Both the position numbers and the translations under genes were made by a program. Positions 10,615 to 20,378 of a DNA stretch of 22,925 nucleotides are shown here, one piece after another. Under the pieces are notes generated by a model, which did no database searches, was not told the DNA's origin, and saw nothing but the letters and a program-made list of their open reading frames with translations. Origin of the DNA: Mnemiopsis leidyi (lineage: Eukaryota; Ctenophora; Tentaculata; Lobata; Bolinopsidae); the NCBI GenBank assembly GCA_000226015.1, contig JH152730.1:149483-172407 (forward strand), written 5' to 3'. Every line of letters begins with the position of its first letter. The stretch's first letter is position 1.

Positions 10615-11130
10615 TCCGGAGTAAAGTAAAGTGACCAAGGTTTTTTAATATTTCGTGCATTGTCATGATTAAAACCTTACCCTCCCCCATCCAATGCGCT
10701 CTAACGCTTTATGTAGTTACAAATCAAAGCCCCTCAGCTCAGGATTATGTTCAAACTGAAGTGCCTTAAAGAGAATCTTGTAATAAAAAAGTCGGCCAGC
10801 ATTTGTGTTTAGAATAACTAAGTTGTAAAGCGCTTGGTGGGGTAATTCTGCTGCTCTAAGTGGTAACAGAGAGCTGCTCTGCGTGACCAGGCAACGTCGA
10901 AATGCGACATTAGGTAATACACCAGAGAAATTGTCAGGTCAAAGCGATGGGGCTCAAGCTGTTTAAAAAGCTCCATATTTCATTAATTCAATGAACTTTT
11001 ACTGATTTGACCTTATATGAGCAATCATTCGAAAAGAGCCAAGATTATGCGGGCCAATAACGCTAAAGGAGCTAATACTTCAAATTGACACACATGATGG
11101 GTAAGTGACATTGGGTCTCAACTAGAAAAC
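10615..11130. other. no gene seen
   Basis: Nothing recognisable lies between the poly-G and GA tracts. Confidence 0.45.
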
Positions 11131-11353
<223 letters not shown>

Positions 11354-12183
11354 AAACTATCTATAATTATTGATCTATAGCATATAAAATATAGAAAAAT
11401 TAGTAAAACGCAGTAGATTATTTAAAACAATTGAAACTTAAATATATCATGTATATTATAGCACTCTCAGTTACAAGAAGTAGCATTACGCTGAATAATG
11501 CAATGATTGCGATAGGCAAAGTAACTACGTGCGGTTGCCATGGTAACCGCACACCGTTATAATTGCCACCCTCAATTTTAACCAAAGCAACACACAATAA
11601 TAGAATTGACAACACACTCGTTACAATTTATTCAAATTAACTTTCTAGATTCCACCATTTTCTCACAAATTCTAAAATCTATTTCATCTCTATTCAGCAC
11701 GATTTACGATTTAACACAGCACGAATACATCTTTTTTTAAATTCAAGTGGATTTCTAATAACTCACATTAGTGAATTGACATTAGGAAAATATGATGTTG
11801 AAACTCTATATTCATGATCGACACATGATCAATTGGGCATGTAAAAATCATAGAATTTACAGATTGTAAATTTATAAAATGAGGCTGTCTATATGTTCGG
11901 TATTTACATGTAAATGAATTGTGAGGAACTCCCGTAAGCAATACCATATTAATTTCAGTATTTACAAAATATTAATCAAACGAATTACATTATGTTAAAT
12001 TAGATCCCCTTCTCGAACGAAACCATGCACTATGTGTCTATCGTACCGACGTTAGACGTACCATTCCATTTACAATAGAATTAGATTTAACTCCTTTTGA
12101 TTTACCTATTGGAAATGTGATACATTCAGTAGCTATGAGGAACGCTTTAGACGTGTAAAAAAGTCATTATGCGAAAAAAGTCA
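11354..12183. other. no gene seen; one X-box-like site
   Basis: The stretch is AT-rich. A 65-codon minus frame (11418-11615) is hydrophobic with a signal-peptide-like start but has no recognisable family or gene context, and such frames are common in AT-rich DNA. The X-box-like palindrome at 11534 lies within it. Confidence 0.45.
11534..11547. promoter_or_regulatory. X-box-like (RFX) palindrome
   Basis: GTTGCCATGGTAAC fits the RFX X-box form GTNRCC-AT-RGNAAC on both half sites. It is extended to a 24-base near-perfect palindrome (11529-11552) with one mismatched pair. No gene start is visible nearby, so function is unproven. Confidence 0.35.
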
Positions 12184-12247
12184 TTATGGGCTGGTGGTGT
12201 AGTGGTTTGCTTTTCTTATGGGCTGGTGGTGTAGTGGTTTGCTTTTC
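12157..12247 (+). repeat. stacked tandem duplications at the SINE 5' end
   Basis: A 17-base unit (AAAAAAGTCATTATG plus two bases) is repeated, followed by an exact 32-bp duplication (12184-12215 and 12216-12247) that includes the SINE head. As a result there are two A boxes. Confidence 0.85.
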
Positions 12248-12560
12248 GGCTCCCACGCAGGAGGTCGGGGGTTCAAATCCCGTATCCGCCAGTCCTAGAG
12301 AAGTGCGCTAAGGGCAGTTGCCTATGCAACCTTCTTCGGTCGACTCAGCCGAATGATCGGGAAACCGTGATTGAGGGTTAAATGAGTAGCTGCCCATTGC
12401 AGCGAAGTCTCGGGCGATAAAAGTATGGTACACACTACCTTAACCGTCACTGGCGTGTATGTATAATTGTACATTCGGCCTCCTGTAATTGGCCGTTACA
12501 CTTGTGTAACATGTGGCTGTTGGAGTGTCCGAATTAAAATAAGTATGAGATAAAAAACGC
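12188..12560 (+). mobile_element. tRNA-derived SINE
   Basis: The head is tRNA-like. An A box TGGTGTAGTGG occurs twice (12195-12205 and 12227-12237), a B box GGTTCAAATCC lies at 12270-12280, and an acceptor-like end CCGCCA is at about 12286-12291. An unrelated body of about 270 bases follows and ends in an A-rich stretch. The body contains a block (CAGTTGCCTATGCAACC ... CTCAGCCGAAT ... AAACCGTGATT) that recurs antisense at 16871-16974, showing it is dispersed. The acceptor and T stems have mismatches, so it is not a working tRNA gene. RNA polymerase III transcription is inferred from the boxes. The 3' limit is approximate. Confidence 0.75.
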
Positions 12561-12703
12561 AAAATTATTTCCAATAAAGTTAAATACATGTAAACCCTGC
12601 TTAAATGGCAGCTTGATTAGAGTTTACCATTCATTTCGTGTGAAGAAATAAATGGTGCAAATACTTCAGTTCTACAAATCATTTCATTCGGCTGCCCTTA
12701 TCA

Positions 12704-12775
12704 CTTATACTTCAGTTTAGAGCCTGAATTATACTTCAGTTTAGAGCCTGAATTATGCTTCAGTTTAGAGTCTGA
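12704..12775. repeat. 24-bp tandem repeat, three copies
   Basis: Units such as ATTATACTTCAGTTTAGAGC start at 12704, 12728 and 12752 with few differences. Confidence 0.85.
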
Positions 12776-12779
12776 CTAA

Positions 12780-12803
12780 AATTCTAAAAGTCATTTTAGA
12801 ATT
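12780..12803. repeat. perfect 10-bp hairpin
   Basis: AATTCTAAAA and TTTTAGAATT flank a GTCA loop, directly after the 24-bp tandem repeat. Confidence 0.8.
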
Positions 12804-13049
12804 AAGAAGCTAAAAATCTTAAGAACTGAGATATGTGAATGAAAAATTTTGAATGATCTGTTCCTAAATCAAGCTGCTATCAAAAGTCCATTTAATCGAG
12901 ATGAGAGATCATAAACTGCGATTGGAGGAAATTTGTCATCAGGGTATTTAGATCATGATATTATAGGTAGGAATACTTTTTCTTCCAGTCAGGCAATGCA
13001 AAGGTAGAGGAATGTGTGATGAGCACGATTTGTACCATTTGGATTGAAA

Positions 13050-13300
13050 TGTCATGAAATTTTGACCATGATCTTTCAGAATTTAAAAATAAGATAAATT
13101 TGGGTTTTGGCCAATAATTTGAATGTGACGACTTCAAAATTGACAGAGTCCAAATGGTAAATCCGATTTTTTGTAAAATGCTTGTGTGATCATGGCTCGA
13201 GGAAAAATATGAGTTGTTTGTGGCCATGCTTAATTTTTTTGAAAAAAAATGGCCAACGTTCAATCGCCACTGTATTGGTCATGGTCAGAGACTTACCCCT
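13050..13300. repeat. dispersed repeat, copy 1
   Basis: It shares four collinear blocks with about 16985-17165, the clearest being GATCATGGCTCGAGGAAAAA (13188) against GATCATGACTCAAGGAAAAA (17101). The minus-strand 100-codon frame at 12961-13263 overlaps it and has no domain. Boundaries are uncertain. Confidence 0.4.
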
Positions 13301-14085
13301 CGAAAAACCAGTACAGTGCACATTAAAGTTTCTAGGTATATCACAGATTAAGATATGAAATGGTTACTATCTTATTCAGACTACAATAGTTCCCAACTTT
13401 GATGCTTTGTCTGAGACATAGCTCATCAAAATATCCCTTATCATAGTAGGCAGCCAGCAGCAGTACATCAAAAAGACAAACACAAAGAACCATGCTTTGT
13501 AAATCCCCTGCTAATCCAAGCATCATCATCACGCTACATTCAATGTCTACAATAATGAAACAATGTTTCAATCGACTGCTCCTACATATAACCTACAGCC
13601 GTACTAGGTTTGCTATTGTTAACCCAAGAATACTTGGAGCCGTAGCTCCGCTACAATACCACAACTTCTACCAGAAGATTTGTTTTGAAATATACTTGAG
13701 ATGAGGTACAGTAAGGAATCACAGTACACTAATTACTTAATTATATTGGTGACTGAAGTTAGTGGCCGTGGTTAAAAGTTAGAGCCCTAAGTAATGATGT
13801 ACTTATCCACTGTACAAGTACAGTGTGTGTGTGCTAGTGTCTAATAATCTTACAGTGGTAGTCTCAATAAAATCAATTCTGAAAATCTGAGATTGTACAT
13901 TTTGAGTCTAATCAATCTGAATAGCGCGCTATGTAGATCGGTTGCTGGATCCAGACTAGCGCAAACTCTGACACCAACTCTGTCACATCGTTGTCGTGGT
14001 TACAATCAGCGGGCATTACACTAGTTACACAGTTATTAAGTTCCCAGAAAGAACCTCATAGAGGCGTAACTAAAACCACGCTGTT
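13301..14085. other. ABHD17 3' flank; no other gene seen
   Basis: This lies downstream of the ABHD17 stop on the minus strand and should include its 3' UTR. No canonical minus-strand AATAAA was spotted close to the stop; an AATATA variant lies at about 13742. Open frames on both strands (13341-13571, 13492-13704) have no domain. Confidence 0.4.
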
Positions 14086-14099
14086 GTCTCCATGACAAC
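14086..14099. promoter_or_regulatory. second X-box-like site
   Basis: GTCTCCATGACAAC fits the loose nematode X-box consensus (RTHNYYWTRRNRAC). It lies about 10 bases beyond the ABHD17 stop codon, an unusual place for a promoter element, so it may be chance. Confidence 0.2.
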
Positions 14100-14109
14100 C
14101 TTCCCGATT

Positions 14110-14315
14110 TCATTTGTTAGCAAGGTCCTTCTCAAGGAAGGATTTTAGTCTGTCCAGGTACACGGCATACAGCTCTATGTCGTTGTGTCCCGCACCCTCC
14201 ACCCACAATGGGTCCACAGGTTTGGGACACCGCTCGTACAACTGGAGTCCCGCCGAGAAGTCTATCACTTCGTCTTCTGTTCCGTGGATTATCAGGGTGG
14301 GAGCCTGCACGTGCG
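14110..14315 (-). CDS. ABHD17: ABHD17 exon 6 (Asp and His of the triad, stop)
   Basis: It is 206 bases long, acceptor TTTTCAG|CG, ending with TGA at 14110-14112. It carries [33 protein letters not shown] and the C-terminus FLEKDLANK. Confidence 0.96.
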
Positions 14316-17300
14316 CTGAAAATGTTGAATGTTATTTCCTTGTACGTGCAGTGAACACAGTAAGTGTGCACTTGTGCTGCGCTTTCTAAGTATCATTATC
14401 ATTATATGTTGTATTATACACTAAAGTGTGCGACAAGTCACAGAATCAACTAACACTTTCCATTTCAATCGTTAATTTCCTGCCACCACAATACAATTCA
14501 TACTTCATAGATGCAAATTTAGCGATTGCACATTAAAAACAACCTAAGTTGAGGAATAACTCACCGATTTTTTCGATGCTGGGAAAGACGTCGAAGCACC
14601 AAGTTTTCTTAGTATCAGGGCAAGCGACACGTAGCCCGCTTGCTAAAGGCGAATGGAGTATCACAGCCCGTACTTCATACCGCGAGGCTAGGTCAATGGT
14701 TGGTACAGTCCCTATAGACTGTCCATAAAGCACAATCTTGTCAGTACTGAGGGAGTAAAGTGTTTGTCATATCTGGATACTTCTAGCCGCGTATTTTGTT
14801 TTTAGTGTATTTATACTCAATAAGGTGGTTCAATATTCTCAATTATTGATAATAGAATAAAAGGGGAGGGGGGTTGCAGGTGGCCACTACTGTGCCAAAA
14901 GAAAGGAAAAAAGAATGCAATCTCATTTTACCTTCCTCGAATACTGCTTTGAGCACTACTATACTCCATGCATTGTTCTAAATTGGGAGGGGCTGACTTT
15001 CTGAAGACATGCTGCGCCTGTACGATGCTATTTTCAAAAGATAAAAGAAAAGTTTTGTTGTTACCTGACTCCAAATCGGGTCCTGAGAGCGTTCCAGGCT
15101 GCCTCTATGTCGGCGTATATGTTTCTCTCGGAGGGCCTGCCCGAACTTGCACCGTAGCCCGAGTAGTCGTACGAGAAGATGTTGCAGTTCAGCCGTGTTC
15201 CCAATCCAACGTAGAAACTGTACATAAGTTTGTTATAAACTAATATTCATAGACATGGTTATAAAACTAAATTGTTACCTATTAATTGCACAATCTAGAA
15301 TAAAAGTTGTACTTGAGCGTGGCACTATTTTAAATCTCAATGTAAGAATTTTGATAGAGGCAATATACACTATACAGTATACAAAACATAACAATCTGTG
15401 AGACCCAAAACGACGCTACAATAATGTTCACAACATATAATAACTTAGTTAATATAACTTAATTCATATAATTACTTAGTTAAGTTGAAACTGTAGCGAC
15501 TAGCGAAGCGCTCTCAAAGCTTAAGACTCACAGCGTTATTCTCAGTAGTCAAGTAGGTTATGCTTTATCAGGTAGGTGCGTGGAAGACATGCAATATCTA
15601 AGTTAGCTAAGAATTAAGTTACAAATGACCGGGATTATCCCACACTGCACTGCTGGATGTGCATGTGCATTAGTACAGACTTATTATGTAATTTTGTCAT
15701 TAGAAGTACCTCTGAACAGTGGTGTTATGTACGTGGCCGTCCTTTTTACAAGTTCCGTAACACTAAAAGGCTCAGCTGAATTTATTGATTGTAGATTCAT
15801 ACTGTTTTATTTCACTAGCAGCTGGCATGATCATGAGTTGAGGGGGCTAAAAAGAGGAAGCTGGTAATTACTAAATTAGTTTATTATACATCCATAGAAT
15901 AGCTCCTGAAATCAATCCCTCTTAGTGTTCAGTGAGTAGACCTGGCAGTTCATTTACCTAGATACAGATCTAGCACAGACAAATATAAAATCATCCCGAT
16001 ATTTACGTCTGTAAAGCAGAAGTTGCGATTAAATTACCACAAAATGTCACACAGCCAATAACAGAACTTACTTAATATACTCATCCTTCATAGACGTGAG
16101 CCGAGGAAACCATTATCTTAATATTTGCACAATTAATAAACGCAAGCTAGAATAAATACTCCGTTCAATTAGCCACAGTTTGGCATAATGGCAGAGTTGA
16201 TGGCCACGGAGGAATAAAACACGATCATGTCCAATGACAAAGCCAGGAGCCGCTTCTCACTTTCTACCTAAGAAAGCGAGAAGGATCTCTTCAAGATTTC
16301 CCAAAGCTATGCCTATGATCATGGAATAATAATAATAAATAATAGTATGAAGCTTGCCCATGCACAGAGGTCGATTTAAATTGATTTTCACAATGGTTAA
16401 TTAAGGAATAAAGTGAGCAGACGGAGAAGCCAGTTCAGCATGAATAACATGAAGACTACCAATACCCCCGGTCATAAGATAAAACACAGACCTGCTCATT
16501 TGCCCCAAATCGACAGCGTTGCCATGACTGAACAGGATTGTGAAAAGGGGGTTCTTCACTGGGCGAACCATCATACAGGCCACCTGAAATAATTTCAATT
16601 TCAATTAACAAGTCCATTATAAATAGGTTCATCACAACCTGAGGGGGTTTCAATAATCACACATGTTAACTGAGAGGAAGATGGGTCTATGCCATAATTT
16701 TCTAGAATCAAAACGAGCCCAACCAAAATAATCCTTAATTATTTGTTAAGAAAATAATTAGGTATGGGGCTGGGGGATTTGTATTTTTATGCCTTTGTTA
16801 CACCTGTACCCAGGCTTTAACAGTTATACTGAAGCGGCTCCTGGGAGATTGTAGATATTTTAACGGAGACCCTTCTCATTTAACTATTAATCACGGTTTC
16901 TCAGTTATTCGGCTGAGCCGACCCAAAAGTATCGCATAGGCAAATGCCATTAGGCACTCCTCTACCATTGGCGGTTCAATAGTCAAAATTATGACCATGA
17001 CAATTGACCAATTGGCACATCCAAGACTCCAAAATTGCCATGGTTAACTTTCGATACCACTTTTGTATAATTTTGAGACTGATTTACATGCATCCATTTT
17101 GATCATGACTCAAGGAAAAATTTCTGGATTGAATGGCTGCGGTCAGAATTACTTACTCTTAACCATGGGGAAATTTCAAAAGTGTATGGTTAGAAGAGGT
17201 AAGGTTACTGCCTTCCCTGCCCCTCCACGATTTGCTAATCAAAAAAGGAGAAAATTTTAGAAGTTCAGCCATTTCCAGATATCAGGCCTACAAAAATGCT

Positions 17301-17945
17301 TAATTGGTAAGTTGGGCCTAAAGTAATGCCTCCATATCATTTGGGGAGCCCAATAATTGGCTACAATTTTAAAAGCACCATATCTGAACTGTCCAAAATT
17401 TTAAGTTAAGACAAAATTCTGTCTAGGTGCTAACACATGTTTCCCTGCTATGGAAACAGCAATAAAAGAGTAACTTCATCAAACGAATATTAGATTCATT
17501 AACGTAAATACCAGAGCAGAGCCTAATAATCAATTTGTTCCCAAAATTCATCTCCAAAAACATTTCTAACCTTGTTTCCTCTGCTACTGCGTGTTGTGAA
17601 GCAGTCAATGAAGCTGAGTTCCCTGTCATTAAATTGCCATTCTGCTCTTTCAGTAAGGACTAATTCTTGTGTACCATCTTCCTGCAGAATCAGAGGTTGA
17701 TTCCTCTTAATTATCAACTGGATTGTACCAATTAATTGACTTTGCAGAAGCAGTAAATTATGCAGGAGTGTACTCAATATAGTTTACATTTTCCAGATGA
17801 TGTAATTTAGTAGTTCAAACTTTACCTTGGTGACTATGGTGTAGCTTGGCTCTGGAGGGACAAATGCAAGTTTAGCTGCGATTCTTGAAGGAATTGGAGG
17901 ACAGCAAAGCAAGCAGCATATGTCTGCAAGACTGAATCCGTTCAT
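14110..17945 (-). CDS. ABHD17: ABHD17-family protein depalmitoylase, complete, six exons
   Basis: A serine hydrolase that removes palmitate from membrane proteins such as Ras (known for vertebrate ABHD17A/B/C). Exons 17945-17826, 17681-17571, 16583-16492, 15217-15065, 14746-14565 and 14315-14110 splice in frame to 287 residues, against about 288 for ABHD17B. The N-terminal cysteine cluster (Cys10, 11, 14, 15, in CCLLCCPP) is the family's palmitoylated membrane anchor. RIAAKLAF follows at 21-28. The oxyanion region SHGNA is at 96-100. The nucleophile is Ser169 in GQSIG, with Asp234 (GTEDEV) and His263 (GAGHND) completing the alpha/beta-hydrolase triad. No key residue is missing, so it is probably functional. 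A second ATG three codons upstream (17954) could be the start; the one used matches the family N-terminus. The A/B/C paralogue cannot be assigned, as an invertebrate single copy is likely. Confidence 0.96.
14565..14746 (-). CDS. ABHD17: ABHD17 exon 5 (nucleophile)
   Basis: It is 182 bases long, acceptor CTCCCTCAG|T and donor ATCG|GTGAG. It carries [10 protein letters not shown] with the catalytic Ser and then [10 protein letters not shown] and [10 protein letters not shown]. Confidence 0.96.
15065..15217 (-). CDS. ABHD17: ABHD17 exon 4
   Basis: It is 153 bases long, acceptor TGTACAG|T and donor AG|GTAACA. It codes [28 protein letters not shown] and [10 protein letters not shown], matching the family closely. 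The first base completes Ser108. Confidence 0.95.
15218..16491 (-). other. ABHD17 intron 3
   Basis: A 1.27 kb AT-rich intron. An 80-codon plus-strand frame (15625-15867) has no domain. No other structure was recognised apart from an ATA-rich run at about 16326-16345. Confidence 0.7.
16492..16583 (-). CDS. ABHD17: ABHD17 exon 3 (oxyanion-hole region)
   Basis: It is 92 bases long, acceptor ATTTCAG|GTG and donor AG|GTCTGT, ending in phase 2. It codes [13 protein letters not shown], a hallmark of the family. Confidence 0.95.
16871..16974 (-). mobile_element. truncated copy of the 12.2 kb SINE
   Basis: The reverse complement runs CCGCCA...GCCTATGC...CTCAGCCGAAT...GAAACCGTGATT...GTTAAATGAG, collinear with 12286-12390. 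The tRNA-like head and the 3' part are missing or too diverged to align by eye. Confidence 0.7.
16985..17165. repeat. dispersed repeat, copy 2
   Basis: Four blocks in the same order as at 13050-13300: a TATGACCATGA block, CTCCAAAATTG, GATCATGACTCAAGGAAAAA and GGTCAGAATTACTTA. Spacing between blocks differs, consistent with old indels. Confidence 0.4.
17571..17681 (-). CDS. ABHD17: ABHD17 exon 2
   Basis: Thirty-seven codons, acceptor ATTCTGCAG|GAA and donor AAG|GTTAG, phase 0. It carries the family segment LTERAEWQF and ends RSSRGNK. Confidence 0.93.
17826..17945 (-). CDS. ABHD17: ABHD17 exon 1 (cysteine-rich membrane anchor)
   Basis: Forty codons from ATG at 17943-17945 to the donor AAG|GTAAA, phase 0. 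It ends after [11 protein letters not shown], where the family N-terminal motif normally lies. The frame stays open upstream, with another ATG at 17952-17954. Confidence 0.93.
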
Positions 17946-17954
17946 ACCACTCAT

Positions 17955-18440
17955 AAATCCATGGTTTAAGATTGTGTCATAAAATCTAAAAAGTTTTTTA
18001 CTTTCAAATCAGGCTATATGTATATTTTCAGTTGTCATAACTTAACATTAAAAATCAAAATAAGAAAGGCAATATTCTACATTTAAAAAAAAATTCAGTT
18101 TAAAGCGAAAAAATTCTGAGCCTATTGTAGGTTCCTTGAATATCACTTTACCTCAAGGCGATATCTTGATAATTAACTATTTCAAACTACTTCAGCACTG
18201 CAAATTAAATAGTTATTGAGGGTGTGGATTTGATAAGCAGTGTCATGATAACATGATAAATTACCTGCAGTGAGGAAGACTCAACTTGCTCTTATCTTGG
18301 CAGTTGGAATCAAAAAATTAAAGGGAATGGCGATTTGGGTTGAGAGACAAAACTAAAGTTTTGCACGGACACACAGGTTTTACAACGTTTCTGCAAACCC
18401 TCTTCCTCACACCCTTGGTTGATACATCAGGAGTTGATTC
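17955..18440. other. upstream flank of ABHD17; no gene seen
   Basis: This should contain the 5' UTR or promoter of ABHD17. No TATA or initiator could be assigned with confidence. Confidence 0.4.
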
Positions 18441-18731
18441 TCAACCATCTCCTTCTATTCTCAGTCCTTCGACTCTGTCATCTGTCAGTATTCTGTCAGT
18501 TATAGTCTGTTGGTTGGAACTGTCGGGTATATTCCTAGCAGACATCAGGAACAAATCATCAGAGCAAAACCTACCTCCTATTTTGGAGTGTTTAGCGCTA
18601 CCAGATGATGGCAGCTTGGGGCAGATTGAAGACTGGTCCTGTGACATCCTGAGTTGAAATGAATGCATTAGCTCTTCCTCATTGTCATCATCATCATCAA
18701 ATATCAGCTGTCTGCTTGTTCCATGAGGACT
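18441..18731 (-). other. open minus frame, unrecognised
   Basis: A 96-codon frame starts right after the TAG that ends the LINE endonuclease-side frame and stays in the same frame. It includes an Asp run encoded by a GAT repeat and a Ser-rich stretch. A 105-codon plus frame (18340-18657) overlaps it, and I cannot tell which, if either, was coding. It could be the LINE tail, a separate gene fragment, or chance. Confidence 0.25.
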
Positions 18732-20043
18732 CTAGCATATCTGCACTAGTAAGAGCTTGTACTGAGCAGTCAAGAGTGAGATATATCTGCTGTTACTCCT
18801 CATCGTGATAGAACTTAAAATTGTTTGAAGCAGGTAGATTCCATACGCTTTCAAACAGGTAATAAACTGTCGTTTGTGGTCAGTAACATGGTCCATCCCG
18901 ACATCCCTTACTAGCTTTTTAAGGGCTCGGCCTCTCATCCAAATAGCTGCAGCTGCCTTTATATGGCTCTCTGCTACAATGCCTCTAGCCCCTATTTCTA
19001 CTGCAATGTTATAACAGGACCATCCTTTTTCCTGACTCTCAACTTGTAAGTTTCAGTTCATAGGCTGCTGAAATTCACTTCTCTGAAGGGCGTATTAACC
19101 ACCACAATACAATTCTCTTAGTTGAGGTCAAATAGATTATCTGGTCGGGCCTAAGCCCAGTAGTTGCCACCTCAGATGGGAACTTGAGCTAGCCATTGAC
19201 ATCTGCTAAAAGCACCCAGTCTCTAGCCTCCGTCAGATGTCCATTTCCCATCGGTTTTGACACCTCAACAGTCCCTTTACCTTTGCCCCAGCACCTATGA
19301 ACCCAATTTTACTACACTGCAGATTAACTGACCTCTTAGGGTTCTCTACCTTCTTGTCCAGATGGTAGGCAACTTGGCTCTGGATCTGATTTAAAACCTT
19401 ATCAAGTCTCCATGTGTACCTACCCTGTTCAAGGGCAACCTTTCAGCCTGTCAAAATGTGCTGTAATATGCCTCTTCCTGTCCTGCTAAGGTCCTTACTT
19501 TGAGCTCCTGCAGATTCTTCAGCTGACCACTCTTGCTGAGAGACGCTCAAGAGGTGGCCTGATCGAAGTTTACAAAGCTTTTGAGGGTTTATCCCAACTG
19601 GCTGGTGTTTTTAATTTTAGCAGGTCGGGACTAAATTTAGTTTGTAAACCAGGAAGTAGTAAATCTTCCAAGGTAAATCTTATTAAAAGAAACTTTATCA
19701 CTGAAAGAGTTATTTCATCTTGGAATAAGCTACCTATTGAGGTAAAAATTTAGGTCCCTTCTCGCCTTTTTTGTCAGTGGCGGCCTCTGCTCTGATCCAT
19801 CTTTCTATAACCGTTCCTTTATTAAAAACCAATGCTCTGGACTTCAAAGATTTAAGATTTTAACTTAAATCTCGGCCAGTCCATAAATTCATTCACGACT
19901 TTCAAAATTTCGTGCATGTCAACAGCTTTACTTGCAGTCAAAGAGCTATCATCCATGAACAGTTTTAACACTTGGACTGGTGTTGTTTCCTTCAAGTACT
20001 GAATGGCTCTAAATATTTTGACTCTAAGGTTTGACGTACTCAC
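18732..20043 (-). pseudogene. decayed LINE with reverse transcriptase and restriction-like endonuclease region
   Basis: Minus-strand pieces occur in the expected order. At 20043-19852 is a reverse transcriptase palm segment with the catalytic FMDD (codons at 19948-19959) followed by DWPRFKLKS. At 19506-19260 is a zinc-knuckle-like LQHILTG-stop-KVALEQ then RYTWRLDKVL; the stop sits where the last Cys of H-x4-C is expected. At 19233-19075 is WVLLADVNG, a stop, then LKFPSEV and GLRPDQIIYLTSTKRIVL, whose RPD fits a PD-(D/E)xK endonuclease, with Trp where the acidic residue should follow. From 19040 is GWSCYNIAVEIGARGIVAES. Stops and frame changes show it is dead. Family placement (R2/R4/NeSL/Hero-like or a related type) rests on motif recall. 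The RT and endonuclease parts might be separate insertions. Confidence 0.6.
19508..19753 (+). pseudogene. 3' fragment of a second LINE (CR1/jockey-like RT C-terminus)
   Basis: Plus-strand frame 19508-19753 reads LQILQLTTLAERRSRGGLIE, then YKAFEGLSQL, and ends SWNKLPIEVKI-stop. Such L-x-L-TL-x-x-RR-x-RG-x-LIE and W-N-x-LP-x-EV motifs close the ORF2 of many apurinic-type non-LTR elements. It lies inside the minus-strand LINE remnant, in the opposite orientation, at the place where that element lacks the part between RT and finger. Only about 82 codons remain. Confidence 0.65.
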
Positions 20044-20219
20044 CAGACAGGTTCATACACAGAACAAAAATTATTGTCGCGGTGATACCCGACTCACGGT
20101 AGACGGATATAATCTCGTCAAAAAAATTATAACTGAAATGCGCATGAGAATCTCCCATAAAACGCCATAAAATAAACCACAATTGACAATAATCTTTATG
20201 ATCTTGTCAGGTATATACA

Positions 20220-20261
20220 TTATACAACAAAACAATAAAAGATTATTGTTTTGTTGTATAA
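20220..20261. repeat. perfect 19-bp hairpin, 4-base loop
   Basis: TTATACAACAAAACAATAA (20220-20238) and its exact reverse complement (20243-20261) flank AAGA. It is AT-rich and could extrude or fold into stem-loop RNA. Confidence 0.95.
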
Positions 20262-20378
20262 CCGTTGACGAGATGATATCCATCTAACGTTCTAACGCCA
20301 GGAGAGCAGCAAACTGCGAGCCGCGCGCGGGTTTGTCTCACGTTGTGACCCTTTTCAAAAAACGCGCGGCCACGCCGC

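Larger units (their letters stand above)
16584..17570 (-). other. ABHD17 intron 2, with SINE and dispersed-repeat copies
   Basis: It holds the antisense SINE fragment (16871-16974) and copy 2 of a dispersed repeat (about 16985-17165), and nothing else recognisable. Confidence 0.7.

Noticed and set aside
11418-11615. 65-codon minus frame with a signal-peptide-like start
   Set aside because: Hydrophobic frames are expected in AT-rich DNA, and no family, splice or neighbour evidence supports it.
12218-12291. Possible functional tRNA gene
   Set aside because: The A and B boxes are present, but the acceptor and T stems contain mismatches and no clean anticodon arm forms. A long SINE body follows and a dispersed copy exists.
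12961-13263. 100-codon minus frame
   Set aside because: It overlaps a dispersed repeat, its composition is low in information, and no homologous protein is recognised.
14114-14389. 91-codon plus frame
   Set aside because: It is a shadow of ABHD17 exon 6 on the opposite strand.
15625-15867. 80-codon plus frame in an ABHD17 intron
   Set aside because: It has no domain, no splice context, and lies antisense within an intron.
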